Both the position numbers and the translations under genes were made by a program. From NCBI GenBank assembly GCA_020724025.1, contig DYHU01000093.1, positions 1-12,684 on the forward strand: 12,684 nucleotides of DNA, given 5' to 3'. Below are positions 1 through 6,757 of this stretch, piece by piece. A model generated the notes under the pieces. That model worked only from the letters and a program-made list of their open reading frames with translations, ran no database searches and was not told the DNA's origin. Source of the DNA: Syntrophorhabdus sp. GTDB lineage: Bacteria > Desulfobacterota > BSN033 > UBA1163. Position 1 is the first letter of the stretch; every line of letters begins with the position of its first letter.

Positions 1-20
1 TCCTCCCAGTTTAACGCTTC
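1..20. repeat. 20-bp direct repeat, left copy
   Basis: The first 20 bases are identical to 12573-12592. Related pieces follow in both places: TGCCCGAAA occurs at 52-60 and 12596-12604, and TCGCCCTT at 45-52 with TCGCCC at 12566-12571. The order of the pieces differs between copies, so this looks like a degenerate dispersed intergenic repeat rather than a clean duplication. No transposase or integrase lies nearby. Confidence 0.7.
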
Positions 21-225
21 TACCGTTTAAAGGATTCTTACAAATCGCCCTTGCCCGAAAGAGAGCAGGTTAGGATTGGAAAGGTCTGGTTTGGGTAAGT
101 CATTTGTAGAGGATGAGCCCCGTTCAAAATTGTCCTAAGATGGGGGGAAAATCACATTTTTGAACCCATTCTACTCAATTTCAATCAATTCCGGTGAAAT
201 GAGAGAAAAATAATAGTTCAACATG
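21..225. other. Non-coding leader upstream region with an inverted repeat
   Basis: No credible gene is seen here on either strand. The only clear structure is an 8-bp perfect inverted repeat, GTTCAAAA (122-129) with TTTTGAAC (158-165), separated by 28 bases. It lies about 60-105 bases upstream of the proposed -24 element at 228-229. That is within the range where sigma-54 activators can bind, but no activator family can be assigned from the repeat alone. Confidence 0.4.
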
Positions 226-242
226 TTGGCATTTAGATTGCA
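226..242 (+). promoter_or_regulatory. Putative sigma-54 (-24/-12) promoter
   Basis: The sequence TTGGCATTTAGATTGCA matches the consensus TTGGCACG-N4-TTGCA in the TTGGCA block, in the exact spacing and in the TTGCA block. The invariant GG is at 228-229 and the invariant GC at 240-241, 12 bases apart from first G to first G. Transcription would start near 253, about 30 bases before the riboswitch aptamer. No equally good sigma-70 promoter was found here: a TTGCAC at 238-243 lacks a well-spaced -10. Promoters of this class need an enhancer-binding activator, which is not encoded in the window. Confidence 0.6.
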
Positions 243-281
243 CATTATTTATTAATAAAAAATAACCATCATTCATAACGT

Positions 282-391
282 CGAAAAAGCCAAACCACGA
301 GTAATCGTGGGGCGGAAAACCACGGGTCCCGGTGAATTGACCCTTTCAATTTCCGGGATAGCCGAGTTGCCGAAGCGGAGGAAATTTTTCG
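282..391 (+). ncRNA. c-di-GMP-I (GEMM-I) riboswitch aptamer
   Basis: The order of conserved blocks matches the GEMM-I family. GCCAAACC (289-296) comes first. A six-pair stem follows (295-300 with 305-310), capped by a GUAA tetraloop of the GNRA class (301-304). Next are GGGCGGAAAACC (310-321), then the P3 hairpin CCCGG/CCGGG (328-332 with 353-357), extended by AATTG/CAATT (335-339 with 347-351), and finally GATAGCC and GTTGCC (357-371). CGAAAAA (282-288) can pair with TTTTTCG (385-391) as a closing helix. Core bases differ from the usual GGCAAACC and ACGCAAAGCC: C290 and G315 look like a swapped pair, and A319 replaces G. The G taken to match Vc2 G20 (G289) is kept, which favours c-di-GMP over cGAMP, although the hand alignment is tentative. 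The aptamer is followed directly by an intrinsic terminator. Confidence 0.85.
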
Positions 392-404
392 GAACCCGTG
401 GTTT
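317..404 (+). promoter_or_regulatory. Predicted antiterminator pairing (expression platform)
   Basis: AAACCACGGGT (317-327), inside the aptamer core, is a perfect 11-bp complement of ACCCGTGGTTT (394-404), which includes the 5' arm of the terminator. The two structures are mutually exclusive. Ligand binding should hold 317-327 in the aptamer and let the terminator form. Without ligand the 11-bp antiterminator should form and transcription should continue. This predicts an OFF switch. Confidence 0.7.
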
Positions 405-424
405 ACATTTGCCATGGGTTTTTT
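393..424 (+). terminator. Riboswitch-controlled intrinsic terminator
   Basis: AACCCGTGG (393-401) pairs with CCATGGGTT (412-420) as nine pairs, one of them G-U, around a 10-base loop. A T-run follows immediately (419-424). It lies between the aptamer and the small four-cysteine gene at 494, so termination here would silence that gene. Confidence 0.85.
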
Positions 425-442
425 ATTACCAAAATTTCCGAT

Positions 443-474
443 CAGAGATTTGAAGAATCTTCCAGAAATCTCTG
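443..474 (+). promoter_or_regulatory. Leader hairpin just upstream of the small gene's ribosome binding site
   Basis: CAGAGATTT (443-451) and AAATCTCTG (466-474) form a perfect 9-bp stem. The loop holds a further GAAG/CTTC pairing (452-455 with 459-462). The hairpin ends seven bases before AGGAGG (482-487) and has no T-run, so it is not a second terminator. It may affect translation or mRNA stability, which is an inference. Confidence 0.6.
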
Positions 475-493
475 GTGAAAAGGAGGGATGAGG

Positions 494-688
494 ATGTCTT
501 TAGAGAGATTGTGTAAATTTTATGATCATTCCAAATGTCTCCTCAACAACAATTTTTGCGACCTGGATTGTAGCCGATTATCCGATGAGAAGGAGTCCAG
601 GCTTGGTGAAAAAAGCAATAGCATCAAGGAGTGGCGTAATGAAGAATTGGACAAGGAAATAAGAAAGGCTGGATGGAGATTGAGATAA
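494..688 (+). CDS. Small four-cysteine protein under riboswitch control (unknown function)
   Basis: I do not recognise a named family. The protein has 64 residues, is charged and soluble, and has no signal peptide or membrane segment. Its N-terminal half carries four cysteines, C7, C15, C22 and C26 (spacing C-x7-C-x6-C-x3-C), around the stretch FCDLDCSRL. The C-terminal half is rich in Lys, Glu and Arg and probably helical. The cysteine pattern could bind zinc or an iron-sulfur cluster, but this is a guess. I chose the ATG at 494 because AGGAGG lies at 482-487, giving six bases of spacing. The in-frame ATG at 488 directly abuts that element. The gene is the only one placed to be controlled by the c-di-GMP-I-like riboswitch and sigma-54-type promoter upstream. 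Codon and base composition are coding-like, but without homologues the call stays moderate. Confidence 0.65.
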   Translation: MSLERLCKFYDHSKCLLNNNFCDLDCSRLSDEKESRLGEKSNSIKEWRNEELDKEIRKAGWRLR

Positions 689-806
689 TTAGTCATGTCT
701 GACCCTATTTTTTGACCCTACTTTTCTCTTTTTCGACAACTATAGAACCTCCTCTCGTAATGACTCCTGGACATTTCTGCTTTGCCAACACACCTCTTAA
801 AATAAC
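689..806. other. Gap between the riboswitch unit and the IclR operon
   Basis: There is no gene here and no convincing terminator hairpin. A short imperfect tandem repeat, TGACCCTATTTTT then TGACCCTACTTTTC, begins near 699 and 713 and is followed by a T-rich tract to about 732. The T-rich stretch could slow or end transcription, but no stem precedes it. Confidence 0.4.
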
Positions 807-834
807 TTGACAAAATATTTAGAAAGTATTAAAT
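807..834 (+). promoter_or_regulatory. Putative sigma-70 promoter of the IclR gene
   Basis: A perfect -35 hexamer TTGACA (807-812) is followed after 16 bases by TTAAAT (829-834), which matches four of six -10 positions. It sits 30-57 bases before the preferred start of the regulator gene (864). This fits better than reading the TTG at 807 as a start codon, which has no ribosome binding site. Confidence 0.45.
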
Positions 835-863
835 GGTTATATATTAAAATAGGAGTTCAAATA

Positions 864-1670
864 TTGAACAACCCGACGAGAACTAAACGAAGTTTAACCC
901 CTTATACTCCTTTGACTGTCAAGAAAGCCTTATCAATTCTGTGCGTTTTGGCTGAAGAGAAAGAGGCTTTGGGATTAGTAGATTTGGCAAACAAACTTGG
1001 CTTGAATAGGAGCACAGTTTATCGTCTGGTTTTAGCGTTGACCGAAGGTGGATTTGTAAAACAGGATCCAGCTACCCAGAAATATTCTTTAGGTCTAAAG
1101 ATTGTAGAATTGGCAGGAGACATACTCAACAAAATGGAAATAAGGGAAGTTGCCCGCCCTTTTCTTAAAGAATTGATGGAATTGAGTGGGGAAACTGTTC
1201 ATTTGGGAATCCTGGACAAAGGGCAAATTGTCTTTATAGATAAAATAGATGGGCCGGAGGTTGTAAGGTTTTTTACGCATCTGGGCAAAAGGTTTCCTGC
1301 GTATGTTACGTCCATTGGGAAAGCCATTTTGGCCTATTTACCAGAGGAGGATCTGGAAAAGGTTCTCAAACTACAGAGTTTTCAGGCTCATACTCCAAAT
1401 ACGATTGTGAATAAACAAGTTTTCAGGGATCACCTCAATCTCATCAGATCTAAGGGATATGCAATTGATCATGAAGAGAATCGCCTAACAGTTTGCTGTA
1501 TAGGAGCTCCAATTTTTGATGCCGCCAATAAGGTTGTTGCCGCTATCAGTATATCAGGTCCATCCTTCCGGTTAAATCTAAAAAGAATGAAGGAGCTTTC
1601 TAAGCCATTGAAATTAACGGCATTGAAGATTTCAAAAAATCTAGGATATCAGGGGGACGAAATTGCTTAA
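864..1670 (+). CDS. IclR-family transcriptional regulator
   Basis: This is a probable one-component regulator of the downstream sugar transport and metabolism genes. The 268-residue protein has the family architecture. An N-terminal winged helix-turn-helix covers about residues 17-75, including the LANKLGLNRSTVYRLVLAL helix pair. A C-terminal effector-binding domain follows, with the typical stretches LGKRFPAYVTSIGKAILAYLP and VVAAISISGP and a conserved-position cysteine pair in TVCCIGAPI. I chose the TTG at 864 because AGGAG lies at 851-855 with eight bases of spacing. The same frame stays open back to a TTG at 807, but that codon lies in a TTGACA promoter element and has no ribosome binding site. 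The regulator is co-directional with the binding-protein gene and only 28 bp away, so it is likely co-transcribed and autoregulated. IclR effectors are usually pathway intermediates; the effector here is unknown. Confidence 0.93.
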   Translation: MNNPTRTKRSLTPYTPLTVKKALSILCVLAEEKEALGLVDLANKLGLNRSTVYRLVLALTEGGFVKQDPATQKYSLGLKIVELAGDILNKMEIREVARPFLKELMELSGETVHLGILDKGQIVFIDKIDGPEVVRFFTHLGKRFPAYVTSIGKAILAYLPEEDLEKVLKLQSFQAHTPNTIVNKQVFRDHLNLIRSKGYAIDHEENRLTVCCIGAPIFDAANKVVAAISISGPSFRLNLKRMKELSKPLKLTALKISKNLGYQGDEIA

Positions 1671-1698
1671 AAAAAGAAAAAAAAGGAGGTAAGGAGTC

Positions 1699-2934
1699 AT
1701 GAAAAAATTATCAGTAATCTTATTAATTGCCATCTTCTCTATATTAAGTTCGAATTTCCTTGCCGGTGCGGCTGAAAAGCAAATCGTGAATTTCTGGAGC
1801 AGGAAGACGGGTCCAGATCAAGTCGTGATTCAAGAGGCTGTAGAGGAATTTAACAGACAAAATCCGCAAATTGAAGTGAAGTTTCAGGTTATGCCGTGGG
1901 GACCGGCCTATTATAGCCGGATCCGTACTGCCATTTTGGCAGGTCAGCCACCCGAAATCTTTGACATTGCCCCATGGCTCAGCACTTATTTCCTGCCCTA
2001 TGTACAATCTTTTTCTGAAGCAGACCTCGCCACCCTGGGAATTCGCAAGGGTGAATATGCCTCTGAGGCGATCGAGGGAATCCGTTACGGAGACCGCTAT
2101 ATTGGGGTTCCAATGAGCATTTTAACCTTGGCTCTCTATTACAATAAAGACCTCTTCCAGAAGGCAGGTTTGGATCCCGAACGACCTCCGCAGGACTCAA
2201 AAGACTTTATAGAATACGCAAAAAAACTTACGAGGGACACCGACGGTGATGGAAAGATTGACCAGTGGGGATGGATGGTAGGGAATTCTCTTAACCCCAA
2301 CGCCTGGATCTGGGAAAGCATTCTGGTTTCAAACGGAGGATCGCTCCTCAACAAAGATCTTTCCAAAGTATCCTTTGAAGGAAAAACGGGTCTCGACTCC
2401 CTTCAGTTTCTGCTCGACCTGGCTTTTGTTCATAAAGTGGCTCCACCAGAGCTTGGCGACCCTGCCAAATCTTTTGTTGCGGGAAAGCTCGGTATGACGA
2501 TCGGTGGGATCTGGATGATTCCGGCCTATAAAGGAAAGGTTCGTTTCGGCGCCGTCCCTTTACCTCAACTCGGATCGAAACGTCCTGCTCAATGGGGGAG
2601 CCTTGATGTATACGTATTTCCAAAGCACGTACCGCATGCCTTAACTTTTGCGAAGTGGATGGCTGGTCCCGAGGGGCAGAAATATTATGCTAAAACCCAT
2701 CTCCCCGCTCGCCTGGAGGTGTTGCGCTCCCCTGCAGTTACAGACGACCCATACTTCTCAGCCCTTTCCAAAGGTATTCCACAGACCTTCATCCCTTCTC
2801 CTCACAAGGACTTGATGGAGGTTTATGACCGCGTGTGGAAAGGGATCCAGAGTGCCTATACCCGTTCCATTACTCCTCAGCAGGCCCTTGAACAGGCTGC
2901 CAGAGAATCGAACGAAATTCTTGGGAGAAAATAA
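1699..2934 (+). CDS. Sugar ABC transporter substrate-binding protein (family 1)
   Basis: This is an extracytoplasmic solute-binding protein of the MalE/UgpB type (cluster of family 1 sugar-binding proteins), 411 residues. It starts with a classic signal peptide: a Lys-Lys n-region, a hydrophobic stretch to about residue 22, and an AGA/A cleavage area near 24-25. No lipobox cysteine is seen, so it is probably periplasmic and soluble. The mature part shows family features: an early aromatic NFWSR segment, a GQPPEIFDI segment around 82-90, and a calcium-loop-like DTDGDGKID at 180-188. The start is supported by AGGAGGT at 1684-1690, eight bases upstream. It opens the transport module, followed by two permease genes. 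The neighbouring GH51 enzyme suggests an arabinose-containing oligosaccharide as ligand, but the sequence itself does not fix the substrate. Confidence 0.93.
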   Translation: MKKLSVILLIAIFSILSSNFLAGAAEKQIVNFWSRKTGPDQVVIQEAVEEFNRQNPQIEVKFQVMPWGPAYYSRIRTAILAGQPPEIFDIAPWLSTYFLPYVQSFSEADLATLGIRKGEYASEAIEGIRYGDRYIGVPMSILTLALYYNKDLFQKAGLDPERPPQDSKDFIEYAKKLTRDTDGDGKIDQWGWMVGNSLNPNAWIWESILVSNGGSLLNKDLSKVSFEGKTGLDSLQFLLDLAFVHKVAPPELGDPAKSFVAGKLGMTIGGIWMIPAYKGKVRFGAVPLPQLGSKRPAQWGSLDVYVFPKHVPHALTFAKWMAGPEGQKYYAKTHLPARLEVLRSPAVTDDPYFSALSKGIPQTFIPSPHKDLMEVYDRVWKGIQSAYTRSITPQQALEQAARESNEILGRK

Positions 2935-2975
2935 GCGAAAGGATTTCTATAAAAAACCTCGTTGGGAGTGCCTTT

Positions 2976-3911
2976 TTGCATCAGTTGATTAATGAGAGTC
3001 CCCCAGAAAAAGGTTTTGGTTCTCAAAGGACATTGAGGCGGTTAAAGGAACGGGTTGCGATTCCCTATCTCTTTCTCGCTCCTTTTCTCGTCTTCTACTT
3101 CATTTTTCTGATTTTCCCCATTATCCAGGGATTTTATGTGAGCCTCACGGATTGGGATATGATGAGCCCGGAAAAGCCTTTCGTGGGGTTTGACAACTTC
3201 AAATTTCTCCTCTATCGAGACAGCGTCTTTTGGCCCAGCGTCAAGGCGACACTCGAGTACATCCTCCTGAATGTTCCAATAAAAATAGCCCTCGGTTTAC
3301 TTCTTGCCCTGACATTAAATCAAAGGCTAAGAAGCACCGTGATCCATCGAACAGCCATCTTCATCCCCTTTGTAATTAACGCTGCGGCTATTGGCCTTCT
3401 CTGGAACTGGATCTTGGATCCACAGGTAGGGCTTTTGAATTATTATCTCGTAAAAATCGGACTTCCCCCACAGAAATTATTGGCAGATCCAAAATGGACA
3501 ATGCTGGCTGTTGTAGGCGTTACGGTTTGGTGGAGCATTGCCTTCAATACTATTGTTTTTTTGGCCGGATTGCAGGACATCCCGGAAACATTCTATGAGG
3601 CTGCCAAGATCGATGGGGCCAATTCCTGGAAGTGTTTCTGGCATATTACCCTTCCCTGTTTAATGCCAGCAACTATGTTTGTGACAATTATGCAGGTCAT
3701 TGGATCTTTTCAGGCTTTTGGAAATATTTACCTCCTAACCGGAGGTGGTCCGGTAAACGCGACGAGAGTCTTAATGATTCATCTTTACGAAACCGGGTTT
3801 AGCTATTTCAGAATGGGACCGGCAGCGGCAATTGCGGTCATCTTATTTGTAATCGTTATGGTGTTTACAATCATTCAGTTGAGATTGTTTAAAATAAGGG
3901 TGGAGTATTAA
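2976..3911 (+). CDS. Sugar ABC transporter permease, MalF/UgpA type
   Basis: This is an inner-membrane channel subunit of a family 1 (CUT1) carbohydrate importer, 311 residues. After a cytoplasmic charged N-terminus there are about six hydrophobic segments, the first at roughly 28-54. The cytoplasmic EAA loop that docks on the ATPase is clear at about 207-227 (YEAAKIDGANSWKCFWHITLP). The start is the TTG at 2976, with GGGAG at 2964-2968 and seven bases of spacing. An in-frame TTG at 2985 is an alternative; ATG at 2992 is out of frame. The gene lies 41 bp after the binding-protein gene, and its stop codon overlaps the next gene's ATG by one base, which is typical of coupled permease pairs. Confidence 0.93.
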   Translation: MHQLINESPPEKGFGSQRTLRRLKERVAIPYLFLAPFLVFYFIFLIFPIIQGFYVSLTDWDMMSPEKPFVGFDNFKFLLYRDSVFWPSVKATLEYILLNVPIKIALGLLLALTLNQRLRSTVIHRTAIFIPFVINAAAIGLLWNWILDPQVGLLNYYLVKIGLPPQKLLADPKWTMLAVVGVTVWWSIAFNTIVFLAGLQDIPETFYEAAKIDGANSWKCFWHITLPCLMPATMFVTIMQVIGSFQAFGNIYLLTGGGPVNATRVLMIHLYETGFSYFRMGPAAAIAVILFVIVMVFTIIQLRLFKIRVEY

Positions 3912-4768
3912 TGATTTTTCTAAAGAGAGCTACAGCCAGAAAGCTTAGAAAATTTGGGCTTTTCTCACTGCTTACGATCATAAGCCTTGCCTTTTTCCTG
4001 CCAATTCTATGGATGATTTCCTCGTCCCTGACTTCCAATCAAAGAGTATTCCAGTATCCTCCTCAGTGGATACCCGATTCTTCAACATTGGATAACTATG
4101 TCGATGTTTTCACTACAGGGCGAACGGTTCGAATCGGCAGGGCTCTCCTGAATAGTGCCTTCGTTGCTATCGTAACAGTAATCATCACCCTCATCATCTC
4201 ATCCCTCGCTGCATATCCTTTGGCAAGGATGGAATTTCGTGGAAAGAATAGCCTTTTCATCCTTGTTTTGGCTGGCTTGATGATCCCGGGAGAAGTGACC
4301 TTTGTCTCGCTCTTCCTGATTTTTCACAAACTTGGATGGATTAATAGCTATCAAGCCTTGATTCTTCCCTCCTTGGCAGCCCCTTTTGGTGTATTCCTTT
4401 TGAGGCAATTCTTCCTCTCCATTCCGAAAAGTCTTGAAGATGCTGCAAGAATTGACGGCTGTGGGCGATTCAAAACTCTTTTTACTATTATTCTGCCTCT
4501 TTCCAAACCGGCTTTAGCGACATTGACTATCTTCATCTTTCTCCATAGCTGGAATAATTTTCTTTGGCCCCTTATTATTGTAACCGAACCTAAGAAAATG
4601 ACGGTTCCGGTCGTCCTTGCATTCTATTCAGCGACCTTCCAGTCTACGCTGGAATGGGGGACATTGATGGCTGCTGCTTTTCTATCCAGCTTCCTCCCGG
4701 TCGCCCTCTTTCTAATTCTTCAGAAACAGTTCGTTCGAGGAATCACTCTCAGCGGATTGAAAGGATAA
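3911..4768 (+). CDS. Sugar ABC transporter permease, MalG/UgpE type
   Basis: This is the second membrane subunit of the importer, 285 residues with about six transmembrane segments. The first (about 15-38) precedes the periplasmic stretch typical of MalG-type proteins. The EAA motif is at about 175-195 (LEDAARIDGCGRFKTLFTIILP), and the protein ends in a short family-typical GLKG tail. The ATG at 3911 overlaps the previous stop codon by one base, and GGAG at 3902-3905 serves as the ribosome binding site, so translational coupling with the first permease is likely. With the binding protein upstream and the ATPase at 11309 it makes a complete importer. Confidence 0.94.
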   Translation: MIFLKRATARKLRKFGLFSLLTIISLAFFLPILWMISSSLTSNQRVFQYPPQWIPDSSTLDNYVDVFTTGRTVRIGRALLNSAFVAIVTVIITLIISSLAAYPLARMEFRGKNSLFILVLAGLMIPGEVTFVSLFLIFHKLGWINSYQALILPSLAAPFGVFLLRQFFLSIPKSLEDAARIDGCGRFKTLFTIILPLSKPALATLTIFIFLHSWNNFLWPLIIVTEPKKMTVPVVLAFYSATFQSTLEWGTLMAAAFLSSFLPVALFLILQKQFVRGITLSGLKG

Positions 4769-4774
4769 TCGGAA

Positions 4775-6757
4775 GTGGCTGAAGGAGATTGCACGATTCA
4801 AATCGACTACGGAAAAAAGACAGGAGATGTAGATCCTTTTCTTTATGGTGGAGGTTTTGAACCCATGGGCGGAGCCGTTCAATTGGGCCTCGATGCCCAG
4901 ATGCTCGAGGGAGAGAGCTTTGAAGAAGAAGATGTCAATCAGGATGGCATCTCAGACAAATGGTTGCCCGTATCTAATGGGAATAACATCGCAAGATACA
5001 GCAGGGACGGCCGCTATGTGTTTAACGGCTTCTACTCTCAGAAGATCGAGATTCTCTACTACAAAAATGGAGAAAGGGGAATAAAACAAGGAGGCCTTTC
5101 CATAATAAAAAGGATGAAGTATTTTGCCTCCGTGTACCTCCGACAAAAGGGGATGAAAAAAGGAAGTTCTGTGACGGTCTATCTCCGGCGGGGAAAAAGG
5201 ATCTATGCTCGGCAAACCATAATGGAGATTCCTTCCGAATGGAAAGGGTTTGTTCTTCCCTTAATAGCAGATGATTCGGATTCTCGGGCAGAATTCTGGA
5301 TCACATTAAAGGGAAAAGGAACGCTATGGATAGATCAGGTCTCCCTGATACCAGAAAAAACTTACCGAGGCCACGGTACTCGAAAAGATATTATGGAGGC
5401 AATTGCTTCGATTCAACCGGTCTTTATCAGGTGGCCGGGGGGGTGGTTTTCGGAAACTTATCGCTGGAAAACGGGTATTGGCCCGGTCGATTTTCGATGC
5501 CCGACAAGGAAGTATTATTCCAGTGCAAGGGCAAAAAATGATCCTTCTTGGGAATCAAACCGTTTTGGCACGGATGAATTCGTTCAGTTTTGTCGGGATA
5601 TTGGGGCGATTCCTCTCCTGACGATTAATATCGGATATGAGGGAGGAAGGCCATTGGAAAAATATTTAAGGGAAGCGGCGGATTGGGTTGAATATTGCAA
5701 CGGCGGAGTGGAAACGAAATTCGGTGCATTAAGAGCAGCCAATAGACATCGGGAACCTTACGGAGTAGCGTACTGGGAGATCGGGAATGAACCATGGGAG
5801 ATGGGGGCTGAAAATTATGGTCATCTTTTCATCCAATTTGCGCAGGCTCTAAAGGGAAAAGATCAAAACATCAAATTAATTGCTGCTGGGGGCAATGGCT
5901 ACGATCGCGAGTGGAACAGGAAAGTAATTCAGATCGCTGGCGAGCATATGGACTATTTGGATCTTCATTATTATTGCGGGAATACCAATTACCGGGAGGC
6001 AATGTCCGAGCCTCTGAAATATGAAGAATTCTTAAACGAATTAAAAACTTACATGGTTTCCCATAAGCAAAATGTCAAATTGGCCATTTTGGAATGGAAT
6101 TCAAATATAAACCTGAAGGATGCAGGTCGATTAAAGGAGGGCCTCTACGCAGCGAGTTTTTTTAACGTTTTAGAAAGGCAGAATGACTTGGTAGCCTTAT
6201 CTTCTCCATGGCCTTTGCTCAGGAGAGTACAGCCTTTTTATAATTATATATCGGATCACGGGCTTATCCGGTTTGACAACCATCGGGTTTATCTTTCTCC
6301 GACTGCCTTAGTTTTCCAATTATATCGCCGGCATTACGCACCGGAAAAGTTAAACTGCAAGTTAAGAAATTGCCCTTCTTTCGTCACGGAAAAGGGATTT
6401 GAAATTCCGAGCCTGGATGTGGTGGCTACCAGGAACAGGGAAGAAGGGTATCTCATTTTAAAAGTGGTGAATAAAGACCCCAGAAAAGCTATTCGATCAA
6501 AGATCTTTATTGAAGGACTTGGAACATTAAAGCTAAATGGTTTTGCTTCGAATCTAAACGGTGCTACCGTGAATACACGGAATAGTATAAATCATCCGGA
6601 TATAGTGAAGATTGAGTCAGAAGAAATTGAAATCGAGGGAGGAAACATTTTACATTACTTCCCCGCCCATTCAGTTACAGTTATTAAACTGATGACTGCG
6701 TCTCGGCTTCAAAAATCAGCCAAGAAAGGAGCAAAAAAGAATGCCCTATGGGTTTAA
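4775..6757 (+). CDS. GH51 family alpha-L-arabinofuranosidase, intracellular
   Basis: The enzyme should release alpha-L-arabinofuranose from arabinose-containing oligosaccharides. The 660-residue protein keeps GH51 landmarks: an N-terminal LYGGGFEPMG strand (23-32), RWPGG (219-223), FGTDEF (264-269), DWVEYCNG (303-310), and YWEIGNE (333-339) with the likely acid/base Glu339. The likely nucleophile is Glu440 in LAILEWN. A beta-rich segment at about 48-195, with a CBM-like NQDGISDKW and IDQVSL, sits between the first strand and the barrel, as in larger GH51 enzymes. A C-terminal beta domain follows from about 500. There is no signal peptide, so the enzyme acts in the cytoplasm on imported oligosaccharides. 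The start is a GTG six bases after the permease stop, with a weak AAAGGAT at 4760-4766. The last 17 bases overlap the next gene, and the tail is Lys-rich. Other furanosidase or glycanase activities occur in GH51, so substrate specificity is inferred. Confidence 0.88.
   Translation: MAEGDCTIQIDYGKKTGDVDPFLYGGGFEPMGGAVQLGLDAQMLEGESFEEEDVNQDGISDKWLPVSNGNNIARYSRDGRYVFNGFYSQKIEILYYKNGERGIKQGGLSIIKRMKYFASVYLRQKGMKKGSSVTVYLRRGKRIYARQTIMEIPSEWKGFVLPLIADDSDSRAEFWITLKGKGTLWIDQVSLIPEKTYRGHGTRKDIMEAIASIQPVFIRWPGGWFSETYRWKTGIGPVDFRCPTRKYYSSARAKNDPSWESNRFGTDEFVQFCRDIGAIPLLTINIGYEGGRPLEKYLREAADWVEYCNGGVETKFGALRAANRHREPYGVAYWEIGNEPWEMGAENYGHLFIQFAQALKGKDQNIKLIAAGGNGYDREWNRKVIQIAGEHMDYLDLHYYCGNTNYREAMSEPLKYEEFLNELKTYMVSHKQNVKLAILEWNSNINLKDAGRLKEGLYAASFFNVLERQNDLVALSSPWPLLRRVQPFYNYISDHGLIRFDNHRVYLSPTALVFQLYRRHYAPEKLNCKLRNCPSFVTEKGFEIPSLDVVATRNREEGYLILKVVNKDPRKAIRSKIFIEGLGTLKLNGFASNLNGATVNTRNSINHPDIVKIESEEIEIEGGNILHYFPAHSVTVIKLMTASRLQKSAKKGAKKNALWV

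Noticed and set aside
238..266. sigma-70 promoter starting at TTGCAC (238-243)
   Set aside because: No -10-like hexamer stands 16-18 bases downstream; the -24/-12 reading of the same bases is much better.
699..732. T-rich tract with repeated TGACCCTA considered as a terminator for the small gene
   Set aside because: No stem precedes the T-runs, so there is no intrinsic terminator structure.
2205..2265. Calcium-loop-like DTDGDGKID in the binding protein considered as a novel EF-hand
   Set aside because: Such a loop is common in family 1 sugar-binding proteins, so it is not unusual.
1744..2623. Several 73-91 residue minus-strand open frames opposite the binding-protein gene
   Set aside because: They overlap one another and a clear + strand gene, and their translations lack family features.
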